Shown piece by piece: positions 50,339-61,223 of a stretch of DNA of 64,000 nucleotides. Within the stretch, counting starts at the first letter, position 1; each line of letters opens with the position of its first letter. Origin of the DNA: Thioclava electrotropha (lineage in GTDB: Bacteria; Pseudomonadota; Alphaproteobacteria; Rhodobacterales; Rhodobacteraceae); the NCBI RefSeq assembly GCF_002085925.2, contig NZ_CP053562.1, forward strand, positions 786,001 through 850,000, read 5' to 3'. The notes under the pieces are model-generated. The model worked only from the letters and a program-made list of their open reading frames with translations. It searched no databases and had not been told where the DNA came from. The position numbers and the translations under genes were made by a program.

Positions 50339-51261
50339 GCTACACCCTGCGCACCCTCGTCCGGATGGCGCTGACCTTCTTCGTCATCGTCACGCTCGTG
50401 TTCTTCGCCACGCGCCTGTCGGGGAACGCCATCGATTTCCTCGCGGGCGAGGGCATGACCCAAGAAGACCGCGAGATCCTGATCCGCTATTACGAGCTCG
50501 ACCGATCGCTCTGGGACCAGTATTTCGCCTTCCTGCGCGCCTTCCTCGACGGGAATTTCGGCCTGTCCTTCATCGAGCGCCGACCGGTCATCCAGATCGT
50601 GGCGGAGCGGTTGTGGCCCTCGGCGCAGCTTCTCTTGTCGGCGATCGGGCTCACGCTCGTCGTGTCGCTCCCGCTGGGCATGATCGCCGCGATCTGGCGC
50701 AAGCACTGGCTGGGCAGCGCGGCGATGGTCGTGGCCTTCCTCGGCTACGCGGTGCCGAACTTCATCCTCGCCGTGGTGATGGTCTTGGTCTTCGCCTACT
50801 GGCTGAACTGGCTGCCGGTGGTGGGCAATGGAACGCCCTTGCATTTCATCATGCCGACGCTGGCGATGTCGGGCGTGCTGATCGCGGCGCTCACGCGCTT
50901 TACCCGCAACGCCATGCTCGACGTGCTGGGGCAGGACTTCATGCGCACCGCCCGCGCCAAGGGCCTGCCCGAGCGTGCGGTGATCTTGCGCCACGGATTG
51001 CGCAACGCCTCGATCACGCTGCTGTCGGTGATCGGTCTTCAGATCGCGGGGCTCGCCGCCTCCGGTTCGGTGGTGGTGGAATCGATCTTCGCCTGGCCCG
51101 GCATCGGCGACCTGCTCGTCTCCTCGGCGATCCGGCGCGACTACCCGGTGCTCCAGTTCGGGGTCATCACCGTCGCCATCGCCGTCATCCTCATCAACGC
51201 CGCCATCGACCTTGCCTATGCCTGGGCCGATCCGCGCCTGCGCCATCAACTCAAAGGGTGA
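50332..51261 (+). CDS. ABC transporter permease, DppB/OppB type
   Basis: This 309-residue inner-membrane permease has six hydrophobic segments. The EAA-like loop TRNAMLDVLGQDFMRTARAKGLPER and the near-terminal FAWPGIGDLLVSSAIRRDYPVLQ are hallmarks of DppB. The ATG at 50332 overlaps the phosphatase gene end. It pairs with the second permease encoded four bases downstream. Confidence 0.9.
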   Translation: MLSYTLRTLVRMALTFFVIVTLVFFATRLSGNAIDFLAGEGMTQEDREILIRYYELDRSLWDQYFAFLRAFLDGNFGLSFIERRPVIQIVAERLWPSAQLLLSAIGLTLVVSLPLGMIAAIWRKHWLGSAAMVVAFLGYAVPNFILAVVMVLVFAYWLNWLPVVGNGTPLHFIMPTLAMSGVLIAALTRFTRNAMLDVLGQDFMRTARAKGLPERAVILRHGLRNASITLLSVIGLQIAGLAASGSVVVESIFAWPGIGDLLVSSAIRRDYPVLQFGVITVAIAVILINAAIDLAYAWADPRLRHQLKG

Positions 51262-51265
51262 TCCG

Positions 51266-52147
51266 ATGACCATGGCCCTCAACACTCCCGCGCCTTCGGC
51301 CCTTCACCGCCTTTGGACCGGCACCAACGTGATCCAGAAAGTCGCCTTCGCGGTCGGGCTGGCCCTCTTGCTCATGGCTTTCCTCGGCCCGCTGATCGCG
51401 CCGCATGATCCCAATGCGCAGAGCCTGCTCTCGCGGTTGCGCCCGCCGATCGGCTTCGACCGGGCGAAGGTCGCCTATCCGCTGGGTACGGACGAGCTGG
51501 GCCGCGATGTCCTGTCGCGCAGCCTGCACGGTCTGCGCCTGACGCTGATGCTGGCGATCCTCGGCGCGCTGCTGGGCCTTCTCGTCGGCGGGCTGCTCGG
51601 TCTGCTGGCAGGCGTGGTCGGCGGACGCACCGATGCCGCGATCATGTCGGCGGTCGACACCCAGATCGCGGTGCCTTTCACGCTGATCGCGCTGTTCACG
51701 TTGGCGATCTTCGGCAGCTCGCTTCAGGTGATGGTCATCGTCCTCGGCCTCGCCGGCTGGGAGCAATATGCCCGGATCGTGCGCGGCGACGTGCGCCGCC
51801 TGATGCATCTGCCGTTCATCGAGGCCGCCCGTGCCGCAGGCGCCAGTCCGCGGCGGATCGCCTTCACCCACCTGCTGCCCAATATCGTCTCGCCGCTGGT
51901 GGTCCAGTTCACGCTGTCGCTGTCGAATATCGTGCTCCTTGAAAGCACGCTGTCCTTCCTCGGCCTCGGCGTGCAGCCGCCCACCGCGACGCTTGGTTCG
52001 ATGGTCGGCATCGGTCGCGACTACATGCCGACCGCCCCCTGGATCGTCATCGTCCCCGCCGCGCTGATCGTGTTGCTGACCTTCGCCGTCCAGGTGGTCG
52101 GTGACTGGTTACGCGACAGCGTCGACGTGCGCCTGCGCGCACGCTGA
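51266..52147 (+). CDS. ABC transporter permease, DppC/OppC type
   Basis: This 293-residue permease has six hydrophobic segments. It has the DppC-type N-terminal FLGPLIAPHDPNAQ followed by YPLGTDELGRDVLSRSLHGLR, and an EAA loop IEAARAAGASPRRIAFTHLLPN. It forms the import channel with the preceding permease. Four bases separate the two genes. It is followed 63 bases later by the binding-protein gene. Confidence 0.9.
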   Translation: MTMALNTPAPSALHRLWTGTNVIQKVAFAVGLALLLMAFLGPLIAPHDPNAQSLLSRLRPPIGFDRAKVAYPLGTDELGRDVLSRSLHGLRLTLMLAILGALLGLLVGGLLGLLAGVVGGRTDAAIMSAVDTQIAVPFTLIALFTLAIFGSSLQVMVIVLGLAGWEQYARIVRGDVRRLMHLPFIEAARAAGASPRRIAFTHLLPNIVSPLVVQFTLSLSNIVLLESTLSFLGLGVQPPTATLGSMVGIGRDYMPTAPWIVIVPAALIVLLTFAVQVVGDWLRDSVDVRLRAR

Positions 52148-52210
52148 CACCCCGCAACAAGAACAGAAGGCCGCAAGCGCCCGTCGTCAAACCCTGCAAT
52201 GGAGATACCA

Positions 52211-53776
52211 ATGCTCAGACTGCTCGTTTCCACCGCTCTTGCCGCCGGCATCGCTGCCTCTGCCGTCACCGGGGCTCAGGCCCGCGAACTGAAAGTCGGC
52301 GCTGCCAACGTCGCCAAATATCTCGATCCCGGCCGCGACCACTCGAATGTCGGCTCGCAGTTCTACTACAACACCTTCGACACGCTGATCGACAAGGATC
52401 ACGAGAAGATCGGCGGCGAATGGCGCCCCGGTCTGGCGACCGAATGGAACCTCGTTTCGCCCAAGGTCATGGAGTTCAAGCTCCGTCAGGGCGTGACCTT
52501 CCAGAACGGCGAAGCGATGACCGCCGATGACGTGGTCTTCTCGCTCAACCGCATGTATCAGGCCACGTTCCCGCCCTACATGGTGCGCTCGAAGGACCGT
52601 CTGAACAACTTCGAGAAAGCCGAGAAGGTCGACGATTACACCGTCCGCATCACCGTGAAGCGCGAAGAGCCGCTTTGGGAAACGCTCGTGAACCTGCAGC
52701 AGGTCATGATCATCCCCGAAGACTACACCAAGGGCCTGACCGGCGATCCGAACGTGGCCGAGGACAGCGATTACGAAGCCTTTTCGATGGCTCCGGTCGG
52801 CACCGGCCCCTATGCGATCAGCGAGTTCAGCCCCGGCGAGCGCGTGGTCTATACCCGCTTCGACAACTTCTGGGGCGACAAGGCGCCGCTGGAAAAGGTC
52901 TCCGTGATCCATATCCCGGAAACCGCCTCGCGGATCACCGCGCTGAAGACCGGCGAAGTGGATATGATCACCAATGTCGCGCCCGACCAGCTGTCGCTGA
53001 TCGAGGCCGACCCGAGCATCAAGGCCGCGGGCAGCGTCACGCCGCTGTTCCACGTCATGATCATGAACACCAACCATCCCAAGCTGCGCGACCCGCGCAT
53101 CCGTCAGGCGCTCAGCCTCGCGATCGACCGCGACGCGCTGAACGAGGCGCTGTGGCTGGGCAAGGCCGTCGTTCCCTCGACCCACACGATGAAGGAATAC
53201 GGCGATCTCTACATGCCGGAGCTGAAGACCTTCGAGTACAATCCCGAGAAAGCCCGCGAACTGCTGAAGGAAGCTGGCTATGACGGGTTCGAGATCACCT
53301 ATGACACCGACCCGGTCTATTACACCAACGGCCTTCTGGCCGCGCAGGCCATCGTCGAGATGTGGGCGCAGGTCGGCATCAAGGGCAAGGTGAATGTTGC
53401 CGAGAAATGGACCGGCAACAGCAAGGACATGATGACCCGCAACTGGTCGAACCCGATGTATTTCGCGGACCCCTTCGGCTCGTTCGGCGTCATGTGGGCC
53501 CCGGATGCGGCCTCGGAATCGGAAGGCCGATTCACCACCGACGAAGCCTATCGCAAGACCTGGGACAAGTTCCGCTTCTCCAAGGATGTCGCGGATCGTC
53601 GCGCCGCCTATGCCGAGCTGATGGATCGCATCAAGCAGGACCCGCCGGTGCTGCCGCTCTATCGCCCCTATGAGAGCTGGGCGATGCGCAAGGATATCGC
53701 CTGGGCGCCGAAGCCGGGCCACATCCCCTATGTGCTCGATTTCCGCGCCGGGGCGATCTCCTTCGCCTCCAACTAA
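52211..53776 (+). CDS. Periplasmic substrate-binding protein, family 5 (DppA/OppA type)
   Basis: This 521-residue family 5 solute-binding protein has a signal peptide (about 1-25, ending AQA). It carries the family segments LATEWNLVSPKVMEFKLRQG and VTFQNGEAMTADDVVFSLNR. The ATG at 52211 follows GGAGATACCA. Family 5 proteins bind peptides but also nickel, sugars and opines; the phosphoesterase genes in this operon suggest a phosphorylated ligand. A GC-rich hairpin follows the stop codon. Confidence 0.9.
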   Translation: MLRLLVSTALAAGIAASAVTGAQARELKVGAANVAKYLDPGRDHSNVGSQFYYNTFDTLIDKDHEKIGGEWRPGLATEWNLVSPKVMEFKLRQGVTFQNGEAMTADDVVFSLNRMYQATFPPYMVRSKDRLNNFEKAEKVDDYTVRITVKREEPLWETLVNLQQVMIIPEDYTKGLTGDPNVAEDSDYEAFSMAPVGTGPYAISEFSPGERVVYTRFDNFWGDKAPLEKVSVIHIPETASRITALKTGEVDMITNVAPDQLSLIEADPSIKAAGSVTPLFHVMIMNTNHPKLRDPRIRQALSLAIDRDALNEALWLGKAVVPSTHTMKEYGDLYMPELKTFEYNPEKARELLKEAGYDGFEITYDTDPVYYTNGLLAAQAIVEMWAQVGIKGKVNVAEKWTGNSKDMMTRNWSNPMYFADPFGSFGVMWAPDAASESEGRFTTDEAYRKTWDKFRFSKDVADRRAAYAELMDRIKQDPPVLPLYRPYESWAMRKDIAWAPKPGHIPYVLDFRAGAISFASN

Positions 53777-53784
53777 CGCTCCCC

Positions 53785-53814
53785 GCCCGTCGCCGCTTAT
53801 GCGTGGCGGCGGGC
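53785..53814 (+). other. Hairpin after the family 5 binding-protein gene
   Basis: GCCCG-T-CGCCGC (53785-53796) pairs with GTGGCG-G-CGGGC (53803-53814), with one G-T pair and one mismatch, loop TTATGC. It lies eight bases past the stop and before the metallophosphoesterase gene, without a T-run. Probably a stability or attenuation element rather than a full terminator. Confidence 0.55.
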
Positions 53815-53845
53815 ACCTTCCCCCAACTCTTTGGAAAGTTTCAGC

Positions 53846-54721
53846 ATGTCCACCCGTATCGCCATCGTCACTGATATCCACCATGGCAAACCCTCGACCG
53901 CGAAGCGCGGCGACATGGCGCTGCCCCTGATGGAAGACTTCGCCCGTTACGTTCGCGACGGCGGCGCCGATCTGGTGCTCGATCTCGGGGACCGGATCTC
54001 GGATGAGAACCGCGACACCGACCTGCGTCTGGAAGCCGAAGTGGCCGAGGCGTTCCGCGCCGTCGAGGCCCCGATCCTGCATCTCAACGGCAACCATGAT
54101 CGCGATCATCTGGAGGTCTCGGATAACGAAGGGATCCTCGGCCAGACGCTCGATCACGGGGTGGTCGACATCGGTGGCTGGCGGATCGTTTTGTGGCGCG
54201 CCGATACGCGTATCCGCCGGATGCCCGACTATTCCGGCTTCGTGCTGACCGAGCCCGATGTGGTCTGGCTCTCGCGCACCATGCAGGCGAGCGATCGTCC
54301 GACGCTCGTGGTCAGCCATGTGCCGATCTCGGGCCATTCGCAGCTGGGCAACTACTATTTCGAGAACAACCCGGCCAGCTCGACCTATCCGATGGCCGAG
54401 CGCGCCCGTGCCGCCCTGTCTCGCGCGAAGGTGCCGGTCGTCTGTCTCGCCGGTCACGTGCACTGGAACACCGTCACCACGGTCGACGGGATTACCCATC
54501 TGACCCAGCAATCGCTGACCGAGAGCTTCACCACCGAGGGTGAGCCCGCCGGCGCGATGGGGATGATCGAACTGGGCGACAGTTTCCGCTGGGAGGTCGT
54601 GGGCGACGATCCCTTCTCCTTCGAGACCACTCCCCGCCATCGCCGCTGGACGCCCCCGCTGCCGTCCTTCGCCGACCACCCCGAGGCACGCGTCCGCCGC
54701 GCTGCCGCAGCCGCGAGTTGA
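53846..54721 (+). CDS. Cytoplasmic metallophosphoesterase in an ABC-import operon
   Basis: This 291-residue calcineurin-like phosphoesterase has metal ligands in VTDIHHGK (D-x-H), DLGDRIS (GD), NGNHD, VVSHVPISG and LAGHVHWN. It is most like Icc/CpdA-type phosphodiesterases. No signal peptide. GGAAAG precedes the ATG. It lies between the binding protein and the ATPase genes of a Dpp-type importer, so it probably acts on the imported compound, cleaving a phosphodiester. It is not closely similar in sequence to the phosphoesterase at 19929 outside the metal motifs. Confidence 0.87.
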   Translation: MSTRIAIVTDIHHGKPSTAKRGDMALPLMEDFARYVRDGGADLVLDLGDRISDENRDTDLRLEAEVAEAFRAVEAPILHLNGNHDRDHLEVSDNEGILGQTLDHGVVDIGGWRIVLWRADTRIRRMPDYSGFVLTEPDVVWLSRTMQASDRPTLVVSHVPISGHSQLGNYYFENNPASSTYPMAERARAALSRAKVPVVCLAGHVHWNTVTTVDGITHLTQQSLTESFTTEGEPAGAMGMIELGDSFRWEVVGDDPFSFETTPRHRRWTPPLPSFADHPEARVRRAAAAAS

Positions 54722-54724
54722 TCC

Positions 54725-56563
<1,839 letters not shown>

Positions 56564-56595
56564 CCGTCTCGGAGTCGTCGGCGCTGGACGCAGGG

Positions 56596-57411
56596 CTACC
56601 CAGATCGACGCTGCTGCAACTGACCTGCCACTGAACTTTCGTCCAGCGCCTTCAGGAACAGCGAGAAGAGCTGCGCCTGAGACGAGATCGACAGCTTCCG
56701 GTAGGCGTTCTTGCGATGGACTTTCACTGTCTCGTCGCTGATCTCGAGATTTGCGCCGATCGCGGTCGTCGAATACCCACGCAGCACCATCGCGATCACC
56801 TCGGTCTCGCGCGGGGTCAGAACGCCACCGGCAATTCGGTCGAGCAGGACCTGCAGAGGGGGCAGGGCGGTCTCCGCCGCATCGTCGCGCGCCTCGCGCA
56901 CTGCCGTAACGCCCCAATGGCCGCGCATCAGGGCTTCGATGACGGGCCCCACCTCGGCGAGACGCGCCCGCTCTCGCGCACTGAAAACTGGCTGGCCGCG
57001 TTCCCGGGCGAAGCTGATCACCGCGACCCGCTCGGGCCCGATCGCGGCGAAGATGCCGATCTCGTCGCGAATGCCGGTGCGGCTGTAATGCTTGGCGTAA
57101 TATTCCGATTGGAAGAACTTGTCCGGTGCCATCTGTCGAAGACCGGCCATCCCCGAGCGCCGCCGTTCGGTCTCGGCGTAGAACGGGTCGAGCAGATACG
57201 GACCGGTGCAGTAATCCCAGATCACGATCCGAGCCGAGTCCGGCGGCAGGTTGTGGTAGAGCGATTGCGGCGTCGCGTTGCCCTCATAGGCAAAGACCAT
57301 GCAAATCTTGTAGGGAAACAGCGTCTCCGTCGCCCGGTCGAGCGTTCGGGCGAACTCTTCGGTCCCCATCGCAGTGATCGCATCGGCGATGCGCTCATTC
57401 CATCCTGACAT
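56596..57411 (-). CDS. LuxR-family regulator of the amine/amino-alcohol locus
   Basis: The 271-residue product has an N-terminal sensor-like region (about 1-190) without clear autoinducer residues and a C-terminal GerE helix-turn-helix (about 195-255: LTPRETEVIAMVLRGYSTTAI and ISDETVKVHRKNAYRKL). MSGWNER at 57411 follows GGGAACG and is preferred to a longer frame. It is divergent from the glutamine-synthetase-like gene with a perfect palindrome between, so it likely controls the following operon. Confidence 0.87.
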   Translation of the reverse strand: MSGWNERIADAITAMGTEEFARTLDRATETLFPYKICMVFAYEGNATPQSLYHNLPPDSARIVIWDYCTGPYLLDPFYAETERRRSGMAGLRQMAPDKFFQSEYYAKHYSRTGIRDEIGIFAAIGPERVAVISFARERGQPVFSARERARLAEVGPVIEALMRGHWGVTAVREARDDAAETALPPLQVLLDRIAGGVLTPRETEVIAMVLRGYSTTAIGANLEISDETVKVHRKNAYRKLSISSQAQLFSLFLKALDESSVAGQLQQRRSG

Positions 57412-57460
57412 CGTTCCCGCTCTCGCTTCGATCCGCGGCGCCCGTTGCGGGGAACGCGGC

Positions 57461-57478
57461 ATACCCCTTGGGGGGTAT
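57461..57478. promoter_or_regulatory. Palindromic operator for the LuxR regulator
   Basis: ATACCCC (57461-57467) and GGGGTAT (57472-57478) form a perfect seven-base inverted repeat with a four-base TTGG spacer in the 112-base divergent gap. It is 45 bases before the ligase ATG and 49 bases before the regulator ATG. A related half-site ATACCCC follows inside the ligase gene at about 57549. A strong candidate for the adjacent LuxR protein. Confidence 0.6.
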
Positions 57479-57523
57479 TGGTAGGCTCAGCCAAGGCTCT
57501 AAGCTGAACCGGATCAGGAAAAA

Positions 57524-58885
57524 ATGGAATGCTGCGGAATGCAAGCTGATACCCCCAATCATGTCGATATGCACGAAATGCTCGATCGGATCGGCGCGCA
57601 ATATGTGCATATCGGGATTTTCGATCAGGACGGGATGTTCCGCGTCAAACGGGTCGCGCGCGCCAAGGCGGAGAAGCTGGCCCAAGGCGGCTACCCGTTC
57701 TGCGATGTGCTCTACAATTGGGACAGCGCCGAGGAAACCTATGGGAGCGGCGACTATACCGATGTTCCGGCGCAGCTTTTCCCCGAGACGGTGCGCGCCT
57801 GGCCCTTTGAGGGCGATCAGGCGATCTGCATCGCCGATTATGCGATGCCCTTCGGAGAGCGGTCGGGGCGAAATCAGTTGATCCGCCAGCTCGAGAAAGC
57901 GCGGGACATGGGCTTCTCGGTCCATTCGGCTTTCGAGTTCGAGTTCAACCTGCTCGACGAGGACGCGGCGAGCCTGCGCGAAGGCGGCTATGCCGAGCCC
58001 AAGCATTACGCGTTGGGCAATAAGACCTACTCGCTCGAGACGCTGGCGAATGAGCACGAGCTGCTCGATGGGCTCGTGGCGATGATGGAGAGCCTCGGGA
58101 TCGGTCTCGACGCGCTGCATACGGAACTTGGGCCCGGTTGTCTCGAAGTGCCGCTGACCCATGCGCCCGGTGTGAAAGCCGCCGACGATGCCGCCTTGTT
58201 CAAGAACTTCGCGAAGACATACTTCCGGCGCCACGGGCTCACCGCCTGTTTCATGTCGAAGCTGAATGAAAACCTCTCGGGGCAGTCCGGGCACCTGCAT
58301 GTCTCGCTGCGCAACCTGACCGACAATAGCCCCGCCTTCGTCGATCCCGGCGATGCGGACGGGCTGAGCCAGACCGCCCGGCATTTCATCGCAGGATTGG
58401 TCGCTTTGATGCCGGAGATGCTCGCGCTGTGCAGCCAGACCGTGAATGCCTATCGCCGGATGGTTCCGGGGATGTGGGCGCCCACGGCGGCCTCATGGGC
58501 GATCCAGAACCGCACGGTCGCGGCGCGGGTGATGAATGACAGCCCCGATGCGACCCGCGTGGAGTTCCGTGTGCCATCGGCAGATACGAACCCGCATCTG
58601 GCCTTGGCCATGTGCCTCGGAGCCGGGTTGTGGGGGATCGAGAACGAGCTCGATCCGGGCCCGCCTGCCTCCGGTGATCAGTATCTTCTGGACCCGTCGC
58701 CCGACACCCGTTTCCCGAGCGATCTTGGCATGGCCGCCGAGCGGCTGAACGAAAGCAAAGTCGCTCGGGCGATTTTCGGCGACGTGTTCATCGACAGTTT
58801 CGTGCGCGCGCGGCGCCACGAATACGCTTCTTTCCTTCGCCATGTGAGCACGTGGGAACGTGAAAGATACCTAGAGGTCGTCTGA
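57524..58885 (+). CDS. Glutamine-synthetase-like gamma-glutamyl ligase
   Basis: This 453-residue protein of the type I glutamine-synthetase fold has the metal-binding EFEFNLLDED, ELGPGCLEVPLTHAPG, the ATP-site segment GQSGHLHVSL and the RRMVPGMWAPTAASWAIQNRT loop, ending in an RRHE-type motif. It lacks the adenylylation Tyr loop context of GlnA. In this family such proteins join glutamate to an amine (PuuA, IpuC, GlnT-like). Beside Pot-type transport and an alcohol dehydrogenase gene, an amine or amino-alcohol is the likely acceptor. AGGA lies just before the ATG. Confidence 0.88.
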   Translation: MECCGMQADTPNHVDMHEMLDRIGAQYVHIGIFDQDGMFRVKRVARAKAEKLAQGGYPFCDVLYNWDSAEETYGSGDYTDVPAQLFPETVRAWPFEGDQAICIADYAMPFGERSGRNQLIRQLEKARDMGFSVHSAFEFEFNLLDEDAASLREGGYAEPKHYALGNKTYSLETLANEHELLDGLVAMMESLGIGLDALHTELGPGCLEVPLTHAPGVKAADDAALFKNFAKTYFRRHGLTACFMSKLNENLSGQSGHLHVSLRNLTDNSPAFVDPGDADGLSQTARHFIAGLVALMPEMLALCSQTVNAYRRMVPGMWAPTAASWAIQNRTVAARVMNDSPDATRVEFRVPSADTNPHLALAMCLGAGLWGIENELDPGPPASGDQYLLDPSPDTRFPSDLGMAAERLNESKVARAIFGDVFIDSFVRARRHEYASFLRHVSTWERERYLEVV

Positions 58886-58935
58886 AACAAGAAAAGAAAG
58901 CTGGCCTTGATCCAACCAACCGGGAGTAAAGAGAG

Positions 58936-60069
58936 ATGACAAAGTCCAAGGGAATACCGATGTTTTCGCCCAATCGCCGAACCTTCCTGCAAGGCATGGG
59001 GGCGGCAGGGCTCGCGGGGGCAGGGTTGATGCCGCGAAAGGCACATGCCGCCACCTCGATGAAATTCATGTGCTGGGAGGGCTATGACAGCCCCGAGATC
59101 ATCAAGCCCTTCGAGGAGGCGAACGACGTTTCGATCTCGATCGACCTCATCACCGACAGCCCCGGCGGGTTCGCCAAGCTCGCAGCCGGCGCATGGCGCG
59201 ATTTCGACGTCGTGGCCACCGACAGCCCGTGGGTGCAGCGCATGGGCCCGGCCGATATCGGGGAATTCCTCGACGATGCCGAGTTCGCCGATGTCTACGA
59301 GAGCTTCTATCCGCAATTCCGCGCACCTTTCGCGCCGCTGGATTTCGACGGGAAGACGACGGGCCTGCCGACGCGCTGGGGCTGGGTCGGGCCGACCGTC
59401 AATACGAAGTATGACAAGCTTGAGAACTGGAGCAGCTATGCGCCTTGTTTCGATCCGGCCTACAAGGACAAGATCTGTGTGCTCGACTGGGGCGACTGGC
59501 CGATCATGCCGATGGCGCTCTATGCCGGGATCGATCCCTACAAGGAGCTCGACGACGCCGAGCTCAACGAGATCCGCCTCGTGCTGCGCGCGCTCTTCAA
59601 GAACACGCGGGCGATCGTCGGAGACCTTTCGGTCGCGCAGAAGGGTTTGATGGACGGCTCGTTCAGAACCCTGATCGGCGGCGGCACCTACTGCACCTCG
59701 GCGCTGCGCAAGGACGGTCAGAAAGAGATCATGTCGATCGTGCCGGAACCCAAGGACGGCTTGAATCAGGGCATCATCTGGATGGAAGCGGGCGGGATCG
59801 TGAAAGACCCGGTCGACGACGCCAAGGCCAAGGCGCTTCTGCGCGACCTGACCTCGCCGGAAGTGGCCGTGAAACTCGCCTGGACGGAAGCGACCTGCAA
59901 CCTCGTGCCCTCGCAGGAGGCCGAAGCTCTGTTCACCGACGAGCAGAAGGACGTGCTGCAGATGGATTACATGTGGGAGGCCTGGGACAAATCCCACTTC
60001 CACAACGTGGCGCCGAATATCGACCAGATGCTTGAGATCTGGTCTCAGGAACTGGCCGCCGCGCGTTGA
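58936..60069 (+). CDS. Extracellular binding protein, PotD/PotF type, with a Tat signal
   Basis: This 377-residue family 1 solute-binding protein has a twin-arginine signal peptide (NRRTFLQGMGAAGLAGAG, about 13-30; cleavage near AHA, residue 38). The mature start TSMKFMCWEGYDSPE is typical of spermidine/putrescine-type proteins. GGGAG lies upstream of the ATG at 58936. Export by Tat implies folding before secretion. Ligand likely a polyamine or amino-alcohol-like cation. A hairpin follows the gene. Confidence 0.9.
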   Translation: MTKSKGIPMFSPNRRTFLQGMGAAGLAGAGLMPRKAHAATSMKFMCWEGYDSPEIIKPFEEANDVSISIDLITDSPGGFAKLAAGAWRDFDVVATDSPWVQRMGPADIGEFLDDAEFADVYESFYPQFRAPFAPLDFDGKTTGLPTRWGWVGPTVNTKYDKLENWSSYAPCFDPAYKDKICVLDWGDWPIMPMALYAGIDPYKELDDAELNEIRLVLRALFKNTRAIVGDLSVAQKGLMDGSFRTLIGGGTYCTSALRKDGQKEIMSIVPEPKDGLNQGIIWMEAGGIVKDPVDDAKAKALLRDLTSPEVAVKLAWTEATCNLVPSQEAEALFTDEQKDVLQMDYMWEAWDKSHFHNVAPNIDQMLEIWSQELAAAR

Positions 60070-60080
60070 TCTCCCGATTT

Positions 60081-60105
60081 GCAAGGGCGGTTTCGCCGCC
60101 CTTGC
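60081..60105 (+). other. Hairpin after the Pot-type binding-protein gene
   Basis: A perfect ten-base stem GCAAGGGCGG/CCGCCCTTGC (60081-60090, 60096-60105) with a five-base loop, followed by TCCCTTTCT, lies in the gap between the binding-protein stop and the ATPase start. It could partly terminate or stabilise the binding-protein mRNA. Confidence 0.65.
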
Positions 60106-60131
60106 TCCCTTTCTGAGACAGGAAGTCCCCC

Positions 60132-61220
60132 TTGGTTTCTCCCATCATCAAAGCCACCGGAATCGATAAATACTACGGCACCTATCGCGCGCTGACCGAT
60201 ATCTCATTGGAAGTCGCCAACGGTGAGTTTCTGGCGCTCGTCGGGCCTTCGGGCTGCGGCAAAACCACGTTGCTCAAGATCCTGGCCGGTTTCGAGGACC
60301 TGTCGGCGGGCAGTCTCGTGATCGACGGGGAGGATATGACGGAGATCCCAGCCTCGGCCCGACCGACGCGGATGGTGTTCCAGAAGCTCGCGCTTTTCCC
60401 GCATAAGACCGTCGCGCAGAATATCGGCTTCCCGCTGCATCTGGCCAAACGCCCGAAGCCCGAGATCGATGCGGCGGTGCGCCGGATGTTGGAGCTGATG
60501 CATCTCAAGGAGAGCTACCTCAACCGCTATCCGCATGAGCTGTCGGGCGGGGAGCAACAGCGCGTGGCGCTCGCGCGGTCGATGGTGTCGCAGCCGCCGG
60601 TGCTGCTGCTGGACGAACCGATGAGCGCGCTCGATGCGAAGCTCAAGAAATCCCTGCAGGCTGAACTCAAGCACCTGCATCGCCATGTCGGGACGAGCTT
60701 CGTCCATGTCACGCATGACCTAGAAGAGGCGATGATGCTCGCCGACCGGATTTGCGTCATGCGCGCCGGGAAGATCGTGCAACTGGGCGAACCTTCAGAG
60801 ATTTATTATCGCCCCGCGAATGCTTTCGTGGCCGGGTTCATCGGGGATACCAACCTGCTGCCCGCCAAGGTCACGCGAGAAGGCGATGCGTTCCGGTTCA
60901 ACTGCGACGTTCTCGATTGCGCAAACCCGATCATTGCTGCCGATCAGGTCGCGCCCGGTGTTGCGGCGGGGGCCGATGCGGCGCTGATGATCCGTCCGGA
61001 AATGCTGCGCCTGCTTGCGCCGGGCGAAAGCGCCGACTGCACCATTACCGGAACGGTGAACGAGTATTTCATCCGCGGCGCATCGATCCAATATCGGATC
61101 GCGGCGGCCGGAACCGAGATCGTGATGGATATCCCCGGCACCTCCACCTTGCCGGCGAAGCAGGGCGATCCGGTGAAGCTCGGTCTCGCGCTGGGCGATC
61201 TGTTCGCGGTGGAGGCGTAA
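60132..61220 (+). CDS. Spermidine/putrescine-type ABC transporter ATPase (PotA/PotG family)
   Basis: This 362-residue protein has an ABC domain with Walker A GPSGCGKTT, Q-loop VFQKLALFPH, signature LSGGEQQRV and Walker B LLLDEPMSALD, plus a C-terminal TOBE domain (about 275-360). The start is TTG at 60132, supported by AGGAAG eight bases upstream; no in-frame ATG fits. It is three bases before the first permease gene. Confidence 0.92.
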   Translation: MVSPIIKATGIDKYYGTYRALTDISLEVANGEFLALVGPSGCGKTTLLKILAGFEDLSAGSLVIDGEDMTEIPASARPTRMVFQKLALFPHKTVAQNIGFPLHLAKRPKPEIDAAVRRMLELMHLKESYLNRYPHELSGGEQQRVALARSMVSQPPVLLLDEPMSALDAKLKKSLQAELKHLHRHVGTSFVHVTHDLEEAMMLADRICVMRAGKIVQLGEPSEIYYRPANAFVAGFIGDTNLLPAKVTREGDAFRFNCDVLDCANPIIAADQVAPGVAAGADAALMIRPEMLRLLAPGESADCTITGTVNEYFIRGASIQYRIAAAGTEIVMDIPGTSTLPAKQGDPVKLGLALGDLFAVEA

Positions 61221-61223
61221 GCG

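Noticed and set aside
52187..54679. Long minus-strand open frame opposite the family 5 binding protein and phosphoesterase genes
   Set aside because: It mirrors codon bias of two confident plus-strand genes, spans their intergenic gap and has no recognisable domain.
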